Shown here in pieces: positions 45,925 to 56,499 of a stretch of 64,000 nt of DNA. The DNA is taken from contig JAJEKV010000041.1 of NCBI GenBank assembly GCA_021234155.1, positions 3,276,829-3,340,828 of the forward strand. Direction: 5' to 3'. The notes beneath the pieces were generated by a model that worked only from the letters and a program-made list of their open reading frames with translations, did no database searches and had not been told where the DNA came from. Every line of letters begins with the position of its first letter. The first letter of the stretch is position 1. A program made the position numbers and the translations under genes. The DNA is from Isoetes taiwanensis (Eukaryota; Streptophyta; Lycopodiopsida; Isoetales; Isoetaceae).

Positions 45925-47899
45925 TCTAATTGAACATCGCCCGACAATGGACCACAAGCAGGGTTGTTCCCATTCACAAGGCGGGCGACCCACACTGTCC
46001 GGCCAATTACCGGACGATCATGGTCAGTTCAGTATTTGCCAAACTGTTGGCTGGCATTCTCGAGCAGCAGTTGACCCGCTGGGCAGAGGCAGCAGATGTG
46101 CGAGCCCTCACACAGGCAGGCTTTAGACCCCGCCACTCAACGATTGACCATATCTTTACACCGCGCATCGATTGAAGACAAACCGGAATCATCGGCGGAG
46201 ACTTGTATTGCTTTGTGGACTTCGCGAAGGCTTTTGATACGGTTCCCCGAAAAGGCGTAGGCTAGGATCTGCGTCAACGGGGCTCCCGCCGCTGTCGCGT
46301 AATGCCATATACTGAGGTTGTATGAGAGTTGTTTTGGCGGGGATCGTACCGACGGGCCGAGCATTCATCGATGAGGTATCGGTCCGGCGGTTGTTGCCCC
46401 TCTCGCCAACACTTTTTGGCCTCTACATTGATCGGTTAGAGCCACGCTTCGAGCATGGGGATGGCATACGGCTTTTGCATCGGGTCATCCGCCCGGCTCA
46501 TCTATCTTGCGGGCGATGTTGGCCTTCCGCCCACACCCCCTGCAGGCTATGCGGTCTCACCTGGCGCCCTAGACACATTTTGTCGCTACTCTGACATGCG
46601 CGTCAATCTGCCAAGACCAGGGTGGTTCTCATATCCTCTTCACGTCACCCCATGCCTCCTGCACTCACATATCGGGGACAGCCTGTGGACGTCACGCCCA
46701 CCTACAAGTACCTAGGGGTGGAGTTCCCCTCCTCGCTCTGCTGGGAGGCGTCTATCCGCTATGGGTGACAAAGGGCCGAAAGCGCTTTATGCCATGCGAA
46801 CAACAGTCCACCGTGCGAGCTCTATGATTGGGGCCATCACACATCTGTTCGCACCGGTCGAACCCGTCCTTACATGCGACGGGTCGAGGTTTGGGGCCCT
46901 GGGCGCTTTGGCGACACGAATGACTTGGAGCAGTCGCGCGAAGGCATTTTTGGCACGGGCGGGTGAAACCTTCCCCCCATCGGTTCTGGCTGCCGGGGAA
47001 ACTGGATTCTTGCCGCTTCAAATGGGCCCTTTGATAGACACATCGCCTATTTTCGTAAAGTGGTTACTATGGGTGATGCTCGGCTCCCGACTGGGCTTAC
47101 ACCGTGGGCCATAGGTCCGCAATGCTTAGGGCCTGTTGGAGGGGTAAGAGAGATCAGTGGTTCGCCAGATGGAATGTGCAGGAGCACAGATGCGTGCAGG
47201 TGGGCACAGCGGCCGATCGTGACAGCCTGCGGGAGTACCTAGACGCTTGTTTCCTTGGCAAGCTCTGGGACCCCGGCGCTCTAGAGCACGTCAAAATGGC
47301 CCATTACAAGGAGCACATCAACCCCGTGTTAGCCCGGGGCCCACGATCTACCTGCGTTCCCAAATTGCCCCCGAAAAAGCGCCGACTCATTGCCTCCATT
47401 CGCATCGGGTGCCCACCATCTTCGCATCGAGTCCGGGCGTGGATTGGGAGCCCCCCGGGACAGCTCTGTCGGTCTTTGTCAAACGGGTACCATTGAGGAT
47501 GAGTCTCACACTTTCCGAGTTGCCCGGCGTCAGGTTAGATCCGGGCGGATCACGCCTCCTTTAGTACGCGGTAGGACTTGCCCTTTGCATTTGCCGATGA
47601 ACACACCGCCAAGATCGTGCCACCGGGTCGTACATTCAGGAGGTACTAGACCTGCGAGGTCACCTTTGCCCCCTTTTTCCGCCCGTGATTAGGCACTACA
47701 GGTGTGGTGCATGACTGTATATATTTGGGTGTTTCTGCATTTTATATGTTAGGACAGTTTGTCAGCAGGCTGATTGCTGCCACGGTTTTTCCCTCGAAAA
47801 CCCTTCGGGGCGGGGGTTTTTTAATCCGGGCAGTAATTCACTTGCTATGTTTTTGTATTGGGTCCCATAGACCGATTGGTCTCCGTGGACGATAAAAGA
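45925..47899 (+). mobile_element. LINE copy 4, GC-rich, 5'-truncated and decayed
   Basis: Non-LTR element remnant with RT segments RVVPIHKAGDP then NYRTIMVSSVFAKLLAGILE (45,950-46,060), a TQAGFRPRHSTIDHIFT segment, CFVDFAKAFDTVPRK (46,210-46,255), LSPTLFGLYIDRLEP (46,400-46,445), PTYKYLGVEF (46,700-46,730) and a C-terminal part around KMAHYKEHINPVLARGPRS (47,290-47,350). Many frame changes. It is markedly more GC-rich than the flanks and than LINE copies 1-3. The YADD box is lost. The 3' end has GATAAAAGAA followed by (CCTT)n. Confidence 0.82.
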
Positions 47900-47922
47900 A
47901 CCTTCCTTCCTTCCTTCCTTCC
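47900..47922 (+). repeat. (CCTT)n tail of LINE copy 4
   Basis: Five to six CCTT units directly after the last LINE-like bases. It is again a pyrimidine simple repeat in place of poly(A). Confidence 0.85.
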
Positions 47923-48380
47923 TATTCCTGGTTGTCTATTTAACTTTGACCAGCAATATTGTCGCATTGTCATATAGTCATGTACATCGCCTGCCTAAAG
48001 TGTAGCTTGAGCTTTTGGATTTAAGGACAATAATGAAGCATTAGATATAGTCTGAAGGTATTGGGTAGAACCTTTGTGAAACATATATGTTGGAATTGTT
48101 GGGACATCTTTTATACCTACCAATTCATACCTATTATGTACCTCCTTCTATTCTACAATTCTTTTTTAGCTAGTAAATAGTTTTGCTTGATTAGCCATGA
48201 ATTACGATTACCTTTATTTATATCATTAGTAAATACCATGGCTCGATACTTGCATATAGATTCAGGTGGTTGACATCCTTCTATTGTGGATCATCTCTAT
48301 TTTCCTTCAGGTGGGCGAAGTTGGTTAAAGGATCAGAGCGCTCATCATTCCCTTTGGCAAACTGTCAACACAACACAACT

Positions 48381-48804
48381 ACCAACACACAACTACCATT
48401 AATATTATTAACACAAACCATTATTTAAATTAAAATCCCCCTTGAACCCCCTTTGGTTTGGGTGCATATTCACACGGGGGGTTACTTCGGGCAACGAGAG
48501 CTGTCGGATGGGCATATTTGCCCTTTATTCCAAGATCTGGACCGTACATAGCGATCCTCGTTTGTGGGGTATGCATGTACAAGTTTTTATATACTGTATA
48601 TTAAGGTTTGCAAAATACTATAAGGTTTGAGGGAATGTACTTAATGGTGTTAATTTTATACACGTATTGAAAATATATTTTTGGGGCTCTCACGCCCTCG
48701 TAACCCCCCGTGTGAATATGCATCCAAACCAAAGGGGGTTCAAGGGGGATTTTAATTTAAATAATGGTTTGTGTTAATAATATTAATGGTAGTTGTGTGT
48801 TGGT
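48381..48804. mobile_element. Fold-back element / MITE with >100-bp inverted arms
   Basis: Left arm from ACCAACACACAACTACCATT (48,381) to CACACGGGGGGTTAC (48,485). The right arm is its near-exact reverse complement from GTAACCCCCCGTGTG (48,700) to TTGTGTGTTGGT (48,804). Arms pair over more than 100 bp, then partly further inward (GGGC, GAGAGC). The spacer is about 210 bp. It has no coding capacity. A read-through transcript would form a long hairpin. No clear target duplication is visible. Confidence 0.88.
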
Positions 48805-49685
48805 TATTATATTAAAAAAAAAATTGGGCCCTTCGGGCCCTAACAAAAGCAAACGTAGATAAATTTTAAGGGCCTAAATCGTTAAACAACCTACTCGTAT
48901 GAACAGCAGTTTAGTGAAACTAATGGCAACGACATTTGCCATTACTTATTACTTGGGGCTTGTGCTTTTAGTCCCAATTTGCTAGATGAACATAATAGAA
49001 AATATCTGTAACGATATAGTAGATATATTCAAACGTATGTTTATTTAGGAATTTGAAATAGAAAATATAGTAAAAGTAGTTATATGCTCCAATAAGGCCA
49101 AAAGATAAGATAAGATAAGATAAGCATCTTTGCACAATCACACTATGGATTTGACTCATGGAGGCATTAACAGAACTTGAAATCTTCTTTCTATTATCAA
49201 AAGAATATGTATCCAAATTAATGAGAATAGATGTGTAACTACTTGAAAGAAATGTATAGTTCTCCATTGTTTGATGAAGAATTGATGTACATGTATGCAA
49301 AATTCCATGGCAACATGGCAACTGGGCTTTCTCCTTTTTTCTTATATATCCTACAAAATAGCACAAGTGTACATTTAGAACAGATCATTAATAAAAGCAC
49401 AAAGACCACTTGCTTAACAACAACTCAAAGCGGAGTTGTTGACCAAAGCATTTGTCCATGATAGAAGAGCTGGCTCTCAAATGCAAACAACCATGAGCTA
49501 ACCCAGAAACTTCCCTTTTCTTTATATACAACTAAAATATTTACCTTCATATGCACAAGCATATTTGTCGATAAAATCTGCATTGAATATAACAACAGCA
49601 GCGAACGTTATAGGAAAAATGCACATCTATACCATTACTTCATTTACCTAAAACAAATGCCAAGCATTCTATACCACATAATATC
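48805..49685. other. AT-rich region, no gene recognised
   Basis: Contains a small GGGCCC-TTC-GGGCCC hairpin at about 48,827-48,841 and a (GATAA)n run at about 49,102-49,122. No exon recognised. Confidence 0.5.
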
Positions 49686-49689
49686 TACA

Positions 49690-50692
49690 TGACGTCTTTG
49701 TTCCACGAACCAAATCAACTCCAATAGCAGCCATACTTTGCAAGCCAGTCAACGTCCTGAATTGCACCAGAGTTGAGGTAAATTCCCTAGAAAGCTTAAA
49801 GGCGCATTTGCAAATTACACAGAGATAATCACTCACTTGTATGTTTCAGCATGAATGTCAGCAAAGTATGTCTCAACCAAAAGCTTCACACCACTCAGTT
49901 CAGTGGCAAGATAACCATAAGCCTTCTCAAAGGCTTGCAATTTAGACGCTTCAAGGTGAAGCACAAGTGCAGGTTCATCAAATTGAATCCATTTTGCACC
50001 TGCTGCTTTCAGCTCACCTATGACTTCCCTCCACATATAAGGCCAGCTTAAATAACCTGAAACAATAAGAACTACTATCTAGGATAACAGCTTTAAGATT
50101 ACCCATAGACTTGCAGCAAGGAGTCAAGCAGAGAAAGAAGATCAAATCATTTACCCACAACCTTTGCTGGCTTTGCAAATAACAGATACATGCAACAATA
50201 ACAGGAACAGTCTCAATACCAAGCTGTAATAAAATGATCTAAATAAGCACATGATACACATGCACGCAGGAAAGGAATGCTTGCATCTTAAATTATTAAG
50301 CCACCTGCTTAGCTTCCTTGTATTCTTGAACAACTTTACGAGAGGAAAGGGTGAACTTCACATCTGGGCCCAGCTCTGGAACAATGTAGTGGCTGCAAAA
50401 TCAGTTAATCATTCAGAAACAAGGTTTTGAGTAAGCCTAGAAACAGCTGAGCTTTTGGGATATGTAACTTACTAGTTGGTGTATCAAGCACTTGGTCATA
50501 ATAGGAGAAGGTATCGCTTGGAATGTATGTGACGCCAGCATCAGACATCTGTTGCCATATGGATGCCCTCAAATGCTTGGCAGTCTTCTCCAGATCTTCA
50601 GCAGTAGTTTTCTTGTCCCAGAAAGACTCCAGGGCAAATTTCAACTCCCTCTTTGGTCCCATACGGGGATAACCAACCACATGAGATGCCAT
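49690..50692 (-). pseudogene. MS: Methionine synthase (MetE type) N-terminal pseudogene
   Basis: Exons read on the minus strand: 50,473-50,692 ([20 protein letters not shown] ... [12 protein letters not shown]), 50,305-50,392 ([19 protein letters not shown]), 50,155-50,223 (LGIETVPVIV ... AKPAK), 49,837-50,055 ([20 protein letters not shown] ... LVETYFADI) and 49,690-49,756 (TLTGLQSMAAIGVDLVRGTK). These match the start of plant cobalamin-independent methionine synthase, which methylates homocysteine with methyl-tetrahydrofolate. Borders are GT-AG. It is a pseudogene: the segment with the conserved MLGAVP...YFSMARG is missing, about 7 bases are lost in VIVGPVSYLL of the third block (frame shift), and everything beyond about residue 260 of 765 is absent. 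Confidence 0.9.
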
Positions 50693-50825
50693 TTTGATAG
50701 TGCAGACCAACTAGGAAAAGAACAAAAACAGGGGTTAATGATGCTATGCAGACAATTACAATATTCTCAAATTCCAACCAGCATTTCTGTTTTCAGCAGC
50801 TTATCATTCCGACACCTTTGAAATT

Positions 50826-51118
50826 TTGAACGAAACATGTGGGAGGGCACGCTTGAAGCATGGAGTCTGCATTGGAGAGGTCAAGCAGATGGAAGGAATT
50901 CCTATGTCGCGGGAAATTGTGTATTGCCTTCTGCAACAATGTATAGATTGCAAAGACTTGAATGCGGCAGGCGAGTGCAGTTCCTCATGGCCCATGCTGG
51001 CCTGGAGCCTTGGCAATGCTCTGGCAGATGGCATAGATCTGGGAGGTATGGCGTCCCCCAAGACATACCTTTCTGATATTCTTTTCAACGCCATTTCACA
51101 ACTTTCTCTTACCTTGTG
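50826..51118 (+). pseudogene. PPR protein N-terminal fragment
   Basis: The plus strand encodes IVYCLLQQCIDCKDLNAAG, then after a one-base frame change GRRVQFLMAHAGLEP. This corresponds to the first repeat of seed-free-plant PLS-class PPR proteins (YC.LLQ.CI..KDL..GR.VH..M...GL). It ends in unrelated frame and a stop. It is adjacent to, and opposite in orientation to, the methionine synthase pseudogene. Confidence 0.6.
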
Positions 51119-51153
51119 AGCTGAATCTTACAACTATAGATTGACCCTTTAGG

Positions 51154-51352
51154 TTTCGTAAAGTTAGGGGGGAGGATATTTCCCCATATTACAAGCGTTC
51201 TTAAAACTTATAATCTGCTGTAGCTCGCTTCCTGTCCTCCGATGCCTGGCTTCATCTCCTCCGGTGCTGGCTGATAACGGAGTAATCAGAGTTGTGTGGC
51301 TACGATGGTGCCACGTGGCAGGAAATATCCTCCCCCTCTAACTTTACGTTAG
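51154..51352. mobile_element. Small MITE with ~30-bp inverted ends
   Basis: The left end TTTCGTAAAGTTAGGGGGGA... (51,154-51,183) pairs with the right end (51,321-51,352) ending CTAACTTTACGTTAG; both share GGAGGATATTTCC. The total is about 200 bp, non-coding. Target duplication is unclear. Confidence 0.75.
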
Positions 51353-53040
51353 AAAATGTTACAGCCCCTTACGCGGTGCGGACCGAGCTCGCCCCTCGCC
51401 GCTCGCCCGAGTCCTTACCCCGTGGGGCCAGCGCTTAACATTATCTCTAACATAATGAGGAAATGGCCCTAAAAACGCCCGCCAAATAGGTTTCTTCGCA
51501 TCCGTATGCATCTCTTAAAGTTTGAATTGTCATATTTCCCCTTGCTTGAAGCACTTTCCTCGAAACCCGCAAAGAATCTGCAAAAACCCTGCATGCAAAT
51601 CCACTGCTTCAAATATGCTGCAAATCCGCTGCTTCAAATCCGATGTGCCGTGATGTCGGCCAACCCCAACAGTGGTTCATGGCCAAGCTTTAGGGCAAAG
51701 AATGCCCTAAAATGCTATCCACGAGGCTTGCATGTTCAGCCCCTAAAATAAAAAGAGGGCTTCTGTTGTGAGCCCTTGGATGTTGGACCATTGAAAAAAA
51801 AAAAAGCTAAATCAACGACTAAGAAATGGTGCACTCTAGATGTACGCATTAGTACATCTATTTGAATACGCCATGAAATCTTAGAAAAACCTTTGTGAAA
51901 AACGTACAAAAACACAAAGAAAACCCCCTGTTATTATGCTACATATTTGCACTAAGGTTTCTTACAACTATTGATGGGCAGGTTTGTTTGTTTTGTTGCA
52001 GATGCTTTTAAGTCTACTGAGGTTGGTGAATCCACCATAGATTTTTACAAGTTAAAAGACCTTTTTCAGCATAGCTTATTTTTTGTTGAGCCTCGTCTAC
52101 TTTGAGGAGGTATTTGCAACCTTTGCGCTAACGGTGGTTTGATACGTATGTGATCATTTGTTGTAGGCATTATGATATTGTAGTGCAATATGGTGTTGTC
52201 ATGCGTAGCCATTAAGAACAATGGAGTTTACCTTCTATGTGTCATTTCTTTTGCATCCTTCCTTCTTCTAAACTTTTTGCCATGCATCTCTCCTCTTTGC
52301 ATGGTCTTGCTTGTCCTACCAATTAGCCTAGCCTTGCCTTATTTTGTCTATTTAATTTTTTTTGCCAACCAGATCATCATTCTTTATTCTCTTCCAACCT
52401 TTTTGTGCCTCGACCTTTGTTTACTAGCAATAGTTCTGTGATGGTTGACTTTACCCATGAGGTGTGGCTATTTCTTTGATAATACTATCGTGATAACCAT
52501 TGTTTTATTTTATAGAGCTTACATTCCATACCTATGAGTATTCTTACCTTCCCATGCCTTTATAAAGTCATTACATATGCATTGTTATATCTCTTAGGCA
52601 TGTTTTTAATTTATCCATTTTGCTCTCTCCACCTCAGAGTGGTATTGTCTTACTTTCTGCCTCTTTGTCAGCATGTTTCTATTTATGGAGATGCCCACAA
52701 GGGCCATTTTGTCCAACTTTTCTATATACCTCTAGAAGTCACTTTTACCTTCGTTTTAAACGAATAGATGGTAGATGGACTTCTAGAGCTAGGTGACAAG
52801 TGTTCTAGATAGTTAGGAACTGCCAGACTCTCATCTATTTGTAGATCCGCATTTAGCTTTCTCGCTTCAGCGCTTCTGTGCGCATCTCCATTCTTTGTTC
52901 CTTAGCTCACTTCCCACCCGCCCTCCTTCCCTCATTTTGCCCCCCTTTTTTATTTTTTGCTGATACATAAATTATTCTCTCCAGTTATCCCATTTGACCT
53001 TGCTAGTATGACCTGCCTTGGTTATTGCTATAGTATAATG
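51353..53040. other. No gene recognised
   Basis: Pyrimidine-rich hydrophobic frames at 52,190-52,770 have no recognisable family and probably reflect composition. Confidence 0.45.
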
Positions 53041-53048
53041 GTTTATAG

Positions 53049-53092
53049 TACAAGAAATTTATCGCGTGGCCAAGGCCGTCGCGAACATTTCT
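53049..53092 (+). repeat. CACTA-end-like palindrome, copy 2
   Basis: TACAAGAAATTTATCGCG then TGGCCAAGGCCGTCGCGAAC then ATTTCT: the reverse complement of 43,013-43,058 with about two changes. It is preceded by TAG, so TAGTACAAGAAA resembles a decayed CACTACAAGAAA terminus pointing right. Confidence 0.6.
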
Positions 53093-53258
53093 TTTGTCCA
53101 ACTCTTCTCAAATATATTAAGCCGAAACGATCACAATTATGAACCTACGAAATTGAACTAAATGGATCTAAGCTTGGAAAACTCCATTTCCATATTTTGC
53201 AGAATAATGATAAACATGTGATACAAAAAACAAATACTATTGCCAAATACATCTTTTA

Positions 53259-53388
53259 CATCTAAAGAGTTTGTTTTGTACTTATTTCCAATGTCTTATA
53301 TATGCCATTGTGTGGAAACATTTCATCTAAAGAGTTTGTTTTGTATTTATTTCCAATGTCTTATATATGGCATTGTGTGGAAACATTT
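53259..53388 (+). repeat. 65-bp unit, two tandem copies
   Basis: CATCTAAAGAGTTTGTTTTG... repeated at 53,259-53,323 and 53,324-53,388 with two or three substitutions. Confidence 0.9.
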
Positions 53389-53869
53389 CACCTGCACAAA
53401 GGGGCAAAACATTTTGTCTTCATACTGCATTTTCTAAGTGATGATCCAATTCCCTTATTCTTTCCAAGGAGGTTTCATTACTTGAGATTGCAGAAGTCCA
53501 CCAAATATATACTGAACTAAAGTTATTAACAGTGAACGCGGATCTAAAACGAGAATTATAGAGGCACAAATCACACAAAGGACCAAGTTCACAAATTTGC
53601 CCAGACTCTCATACCTCATGAACTCATCTGCATTTTCTTGCCTTCCAGACCCAAGGTGGTTTTCAATGTCACACAGACGTGACAAAATACGAATGGGTGA
53701 AAATGGATTCTGATGTGGGTTCTGAAAAGCTTCTTATATATGATTTCCAAGTTCGCAGATAAAGCACCAATCATTTCGTTTGCCTTTATACCAAGAAAGA
53801 AACCAGTATTGACATCCAAAGACATGATAACGACTTCGAATAGTTGAGACAAATACATTTCGGATATAC

Positions 53870-54690
53870 TTACACCCTTTCTAGAATAGCCTCAGCACTA
53901 GTTTTTCTTTCACATTTAGTCTGTGCTGGGCGTGTTCTGGGTCTCCGATTGACCATGCTGTAAGGTCTCTTTTTGGTGATGCCAATTTCGGGTCTAATGG
54001 AGTAAGGTTCATTCTCCACATCCTTCTCCTTCACCGCAACCACAAGAGTAGAAACTGGAATGTTATCAACGAGCACGAGGGCTATGGGCCATCTCACAAG
54101 GTCATGCAGTTGGGGCATTTACGCGCAGGGCACTGGCGGCAAATATAGAGATCTTTTCAGGCATTGGAAAAATGTTCATGATAGTAGCAGCTATCGAGCC
54201 TTCCCCTAACTTCACGTCAGACACAGCATGGTTTGGATCGGCAAAAACGATAACACCATAGGCATAAGCCATGTAGCAGCATTCATGCATGAGTGTGCAC
54301 GCCTTCTCAACTAACTCATCTCTAGAAAGCCCTTGCACATGATTCAGTCTCATTAGTGGCTAACCCCTCATTCCCTCTGTCCTGCCAGTCTATCCTTTTT
54401 ATCTGACCTGGTGGGGTGCAAGCTTCCTCATGTCTATCTAGTGGAGCAACAATGTCCTTCTTGTACCACAACACAAAAGTCCCCACAGCTTCACCCATTT
54501 TTTCTATTTCCAATTCGGGAATTGGTAGCGGTAACTGTCCATCCAGAACATTCACAATTGAAACGACAACCATACCCTCCGGGACAGTCGAATTGTGATG
54601 GCGCTCGAAATTGTGGACTCTTCCTTCTGCCACCTTTTTCCCCAGCAGATACAGCGGAATTACATCAGCCATCCTCCAAACAAGAGGTCG
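53870..54690 (-). pseudogene. Transposon-type protein with two tandem repeat domains
   Basis: The minus strand contains two related modules. The first (about 54,490-54,690) has VAEGRVHNFE, VPEGMVVVSIVNVLDGQLPL and GEAVGTFVLW. The second (about 54,100-54,290) has AYGVIVFADPNHAVSDVKLG then EGSIAATIMNIFP and AQLHDLVRWPIALV. A basic tail follows (53,870-54,010). Such repeated xGxV...DP...LG...V.V..V domains occur in plant transposon-encoded proteins (DUF8039-like, often with Ulp1-type or CACTA genes). That assignment is from memory of the pattern only. Frame changes break the gene. A homologue of module 1 lies at 63,745-63,970. Confidence 0.6.
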
Positions 54691-54741
54691 TGAATAGCGC
54701 GGCCGCGATCCTAGTGAGCAGAAAGCACTGTGATCATAAAC

Positions 54742-56480
54742 CACTACAAAAAATATGAACTGAAAAATAAGAAATGGTCACGACTTTCGCCACCGCGATC
54801 TTATCGAGCATGGGTAAGAACGCGGTCGCGCTATTTGCAAGCATTCACACTAGCTGTTTCAATAAGAACTCGTGCAAATCAAATTTCGAGGCTAGCTAGT
54901 GGGTTCAACTCAAAGTTATCGATATCTGGGAGTTCTTTGGTCAATAGCAAGTGTAGATGGTTGAAGGTATCGCGACCGCGATCTCGTGGAGCACCAAAGT
55001 TAAACGATTGACTTACAGAATAAGGCATTACTCCTACCTCACAGAATACGGTGTTTAGTGTCATAAAACGATTTTTAGTTTCATCCACATAGAGAAAGAA
55101 AGCATATACTTGAAACACGTTTACATTGTATAATAAACACACCCGAGTGCACGCAGTTTTGCTTAGAACATCCATTTTACATAGTTGCAACAAAGTATCG
55201 GGAGGTATCTTATCAATCCATGCAATACATAGTGAATGTTAGTGCGAGAGACTTCGGAGGTTGCGGTTATAATTGAAATTCGATTGCATTCTTGATACGT
55301 TTTTCACTTGATGAGGGATATGCATCGAGAATAGGCCTTTTACCTCGGAAGAAACCACGAATTCGATGCACGGTTGCAGAATTCGAGTGTGTGTAGTGGC
55401 GGATTGCAAGCGGATTATCGGCGCCCTCGTCGGCGCCTTCAATGGATGCGGAATTCTCGCAAATCCTTGCCCAAACTTGGCCCGGCTTAGGCGCGGCTCG
55501 GCGCCTCGAAGATCTTGCAAAACAATGAAATTTGAATTGGCTTTTCCCGCTTTCTCGAATTGGTTTGCTCTCGAATTCAAATTTTGCGATCATTTGTCCG
55601 TCCGTGAACCTGGATATTTTGGAGGCATTTATGGTGGATAAAGTGTCGTCCAAAATATGACCGAAATTGAACGCGGGCGTCCAAGTGGATAAAGACCTTT
55701 AAATGCGGGTTCGGGCCTTTCCGGACGGGTATATTCGCATGACCGCATTAATGTCGGGGAATAAATACGGCGGCGGCCCGGGGTAATTATTATCGCCGTC
55801 TGACGACGCCATTATGGGCGGCACGTTTTTCCACGCCGCCATCATGATGGGCGGGCATTTAATTTCAGCGGCGCGTTCTATAAATTGAAACTCAAAACAT
55901 TCAAAAACTAATTTCTACTCCGCGATTTCATTCAAATTTTAAGCGCCGACCTCCGGCTCCCCCACCCACTCCAAAAAACCCATATTTCAGATCTTGAACC
56001 CGGTAGCGCGCGATCCCATGGCACCTAAGGACTCCCTCAGAGAAGGTATTTTCTAACATTTCAGCTCAGCAAGATCGCGGCCGCGATCTTGCCTACTAGA
56101 ACTTCTATTGTTTTCATAAGTATAGATGCTCAGCAAGATCGCGGTCGCGGGTCTTGCTTGATAGGTTTTATAATTTCTAGATAGCGGTCTTCATTAATTG
56201 TAGCTGCTCATCAAGATCAGCGACATGTCTTGCTTGATTGGTTTTATAATTTCTAGATAGCGGTCTTCATAAGTGTAGCTGCTCATCAAGATCGCGCCCG
56301 TGATGCCGGTGAGCATAGATTTTCTTTATTGCGATGTTCATCAGTACTAGTGTAGTAGGTCATTAGTTTCGCGACAGCGATGTTTTCTTGCCGTGCTTAA
56401 GTGCTACACAAAGTCGCGGCCGCGATTGTGTGGAGTTCTATTTTAGCTGCTTGGCAGGATCGCGGTCGCGTTTCTCTCTG
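54742..56480 (+). repeat. CACTA-like end with TCGCGGCCGCGA subterminal repeats
   Basis: CACTACAAAAAATATGAAC starts at 54,742. From there to 56,480 a palindromic motif close to AAGATCGCGGCCGCGATCTT recurs at least nine times (about 54,820, 54,968, 56,071, 56,131, 56,210, 56,285, 56,367, 56,411, 56,456), with one more outside at 54,698. The pattern resembles subterminal repeats of a CACTA element, but the other terminus was not found. The motif differs from that of the 18-40-kb element. Confidence 0.55.
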
Positions 56481-56499
56481 ATAGTTTAAACCTTTTATT

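Noticed and set aside
52190-52770. Membrane-protein-like hydrophobic frames
   Set aside because: They result from pyrimidine-rich sequence. No family resemblance and no exon borders.
53870-54744. Gene start at 54,744 for the minus-strand protein
   Set aside because: The ATG there overlaps the CACTACAAAAAA site and the first residues do not look like the conserved module, so the true start is unknown.
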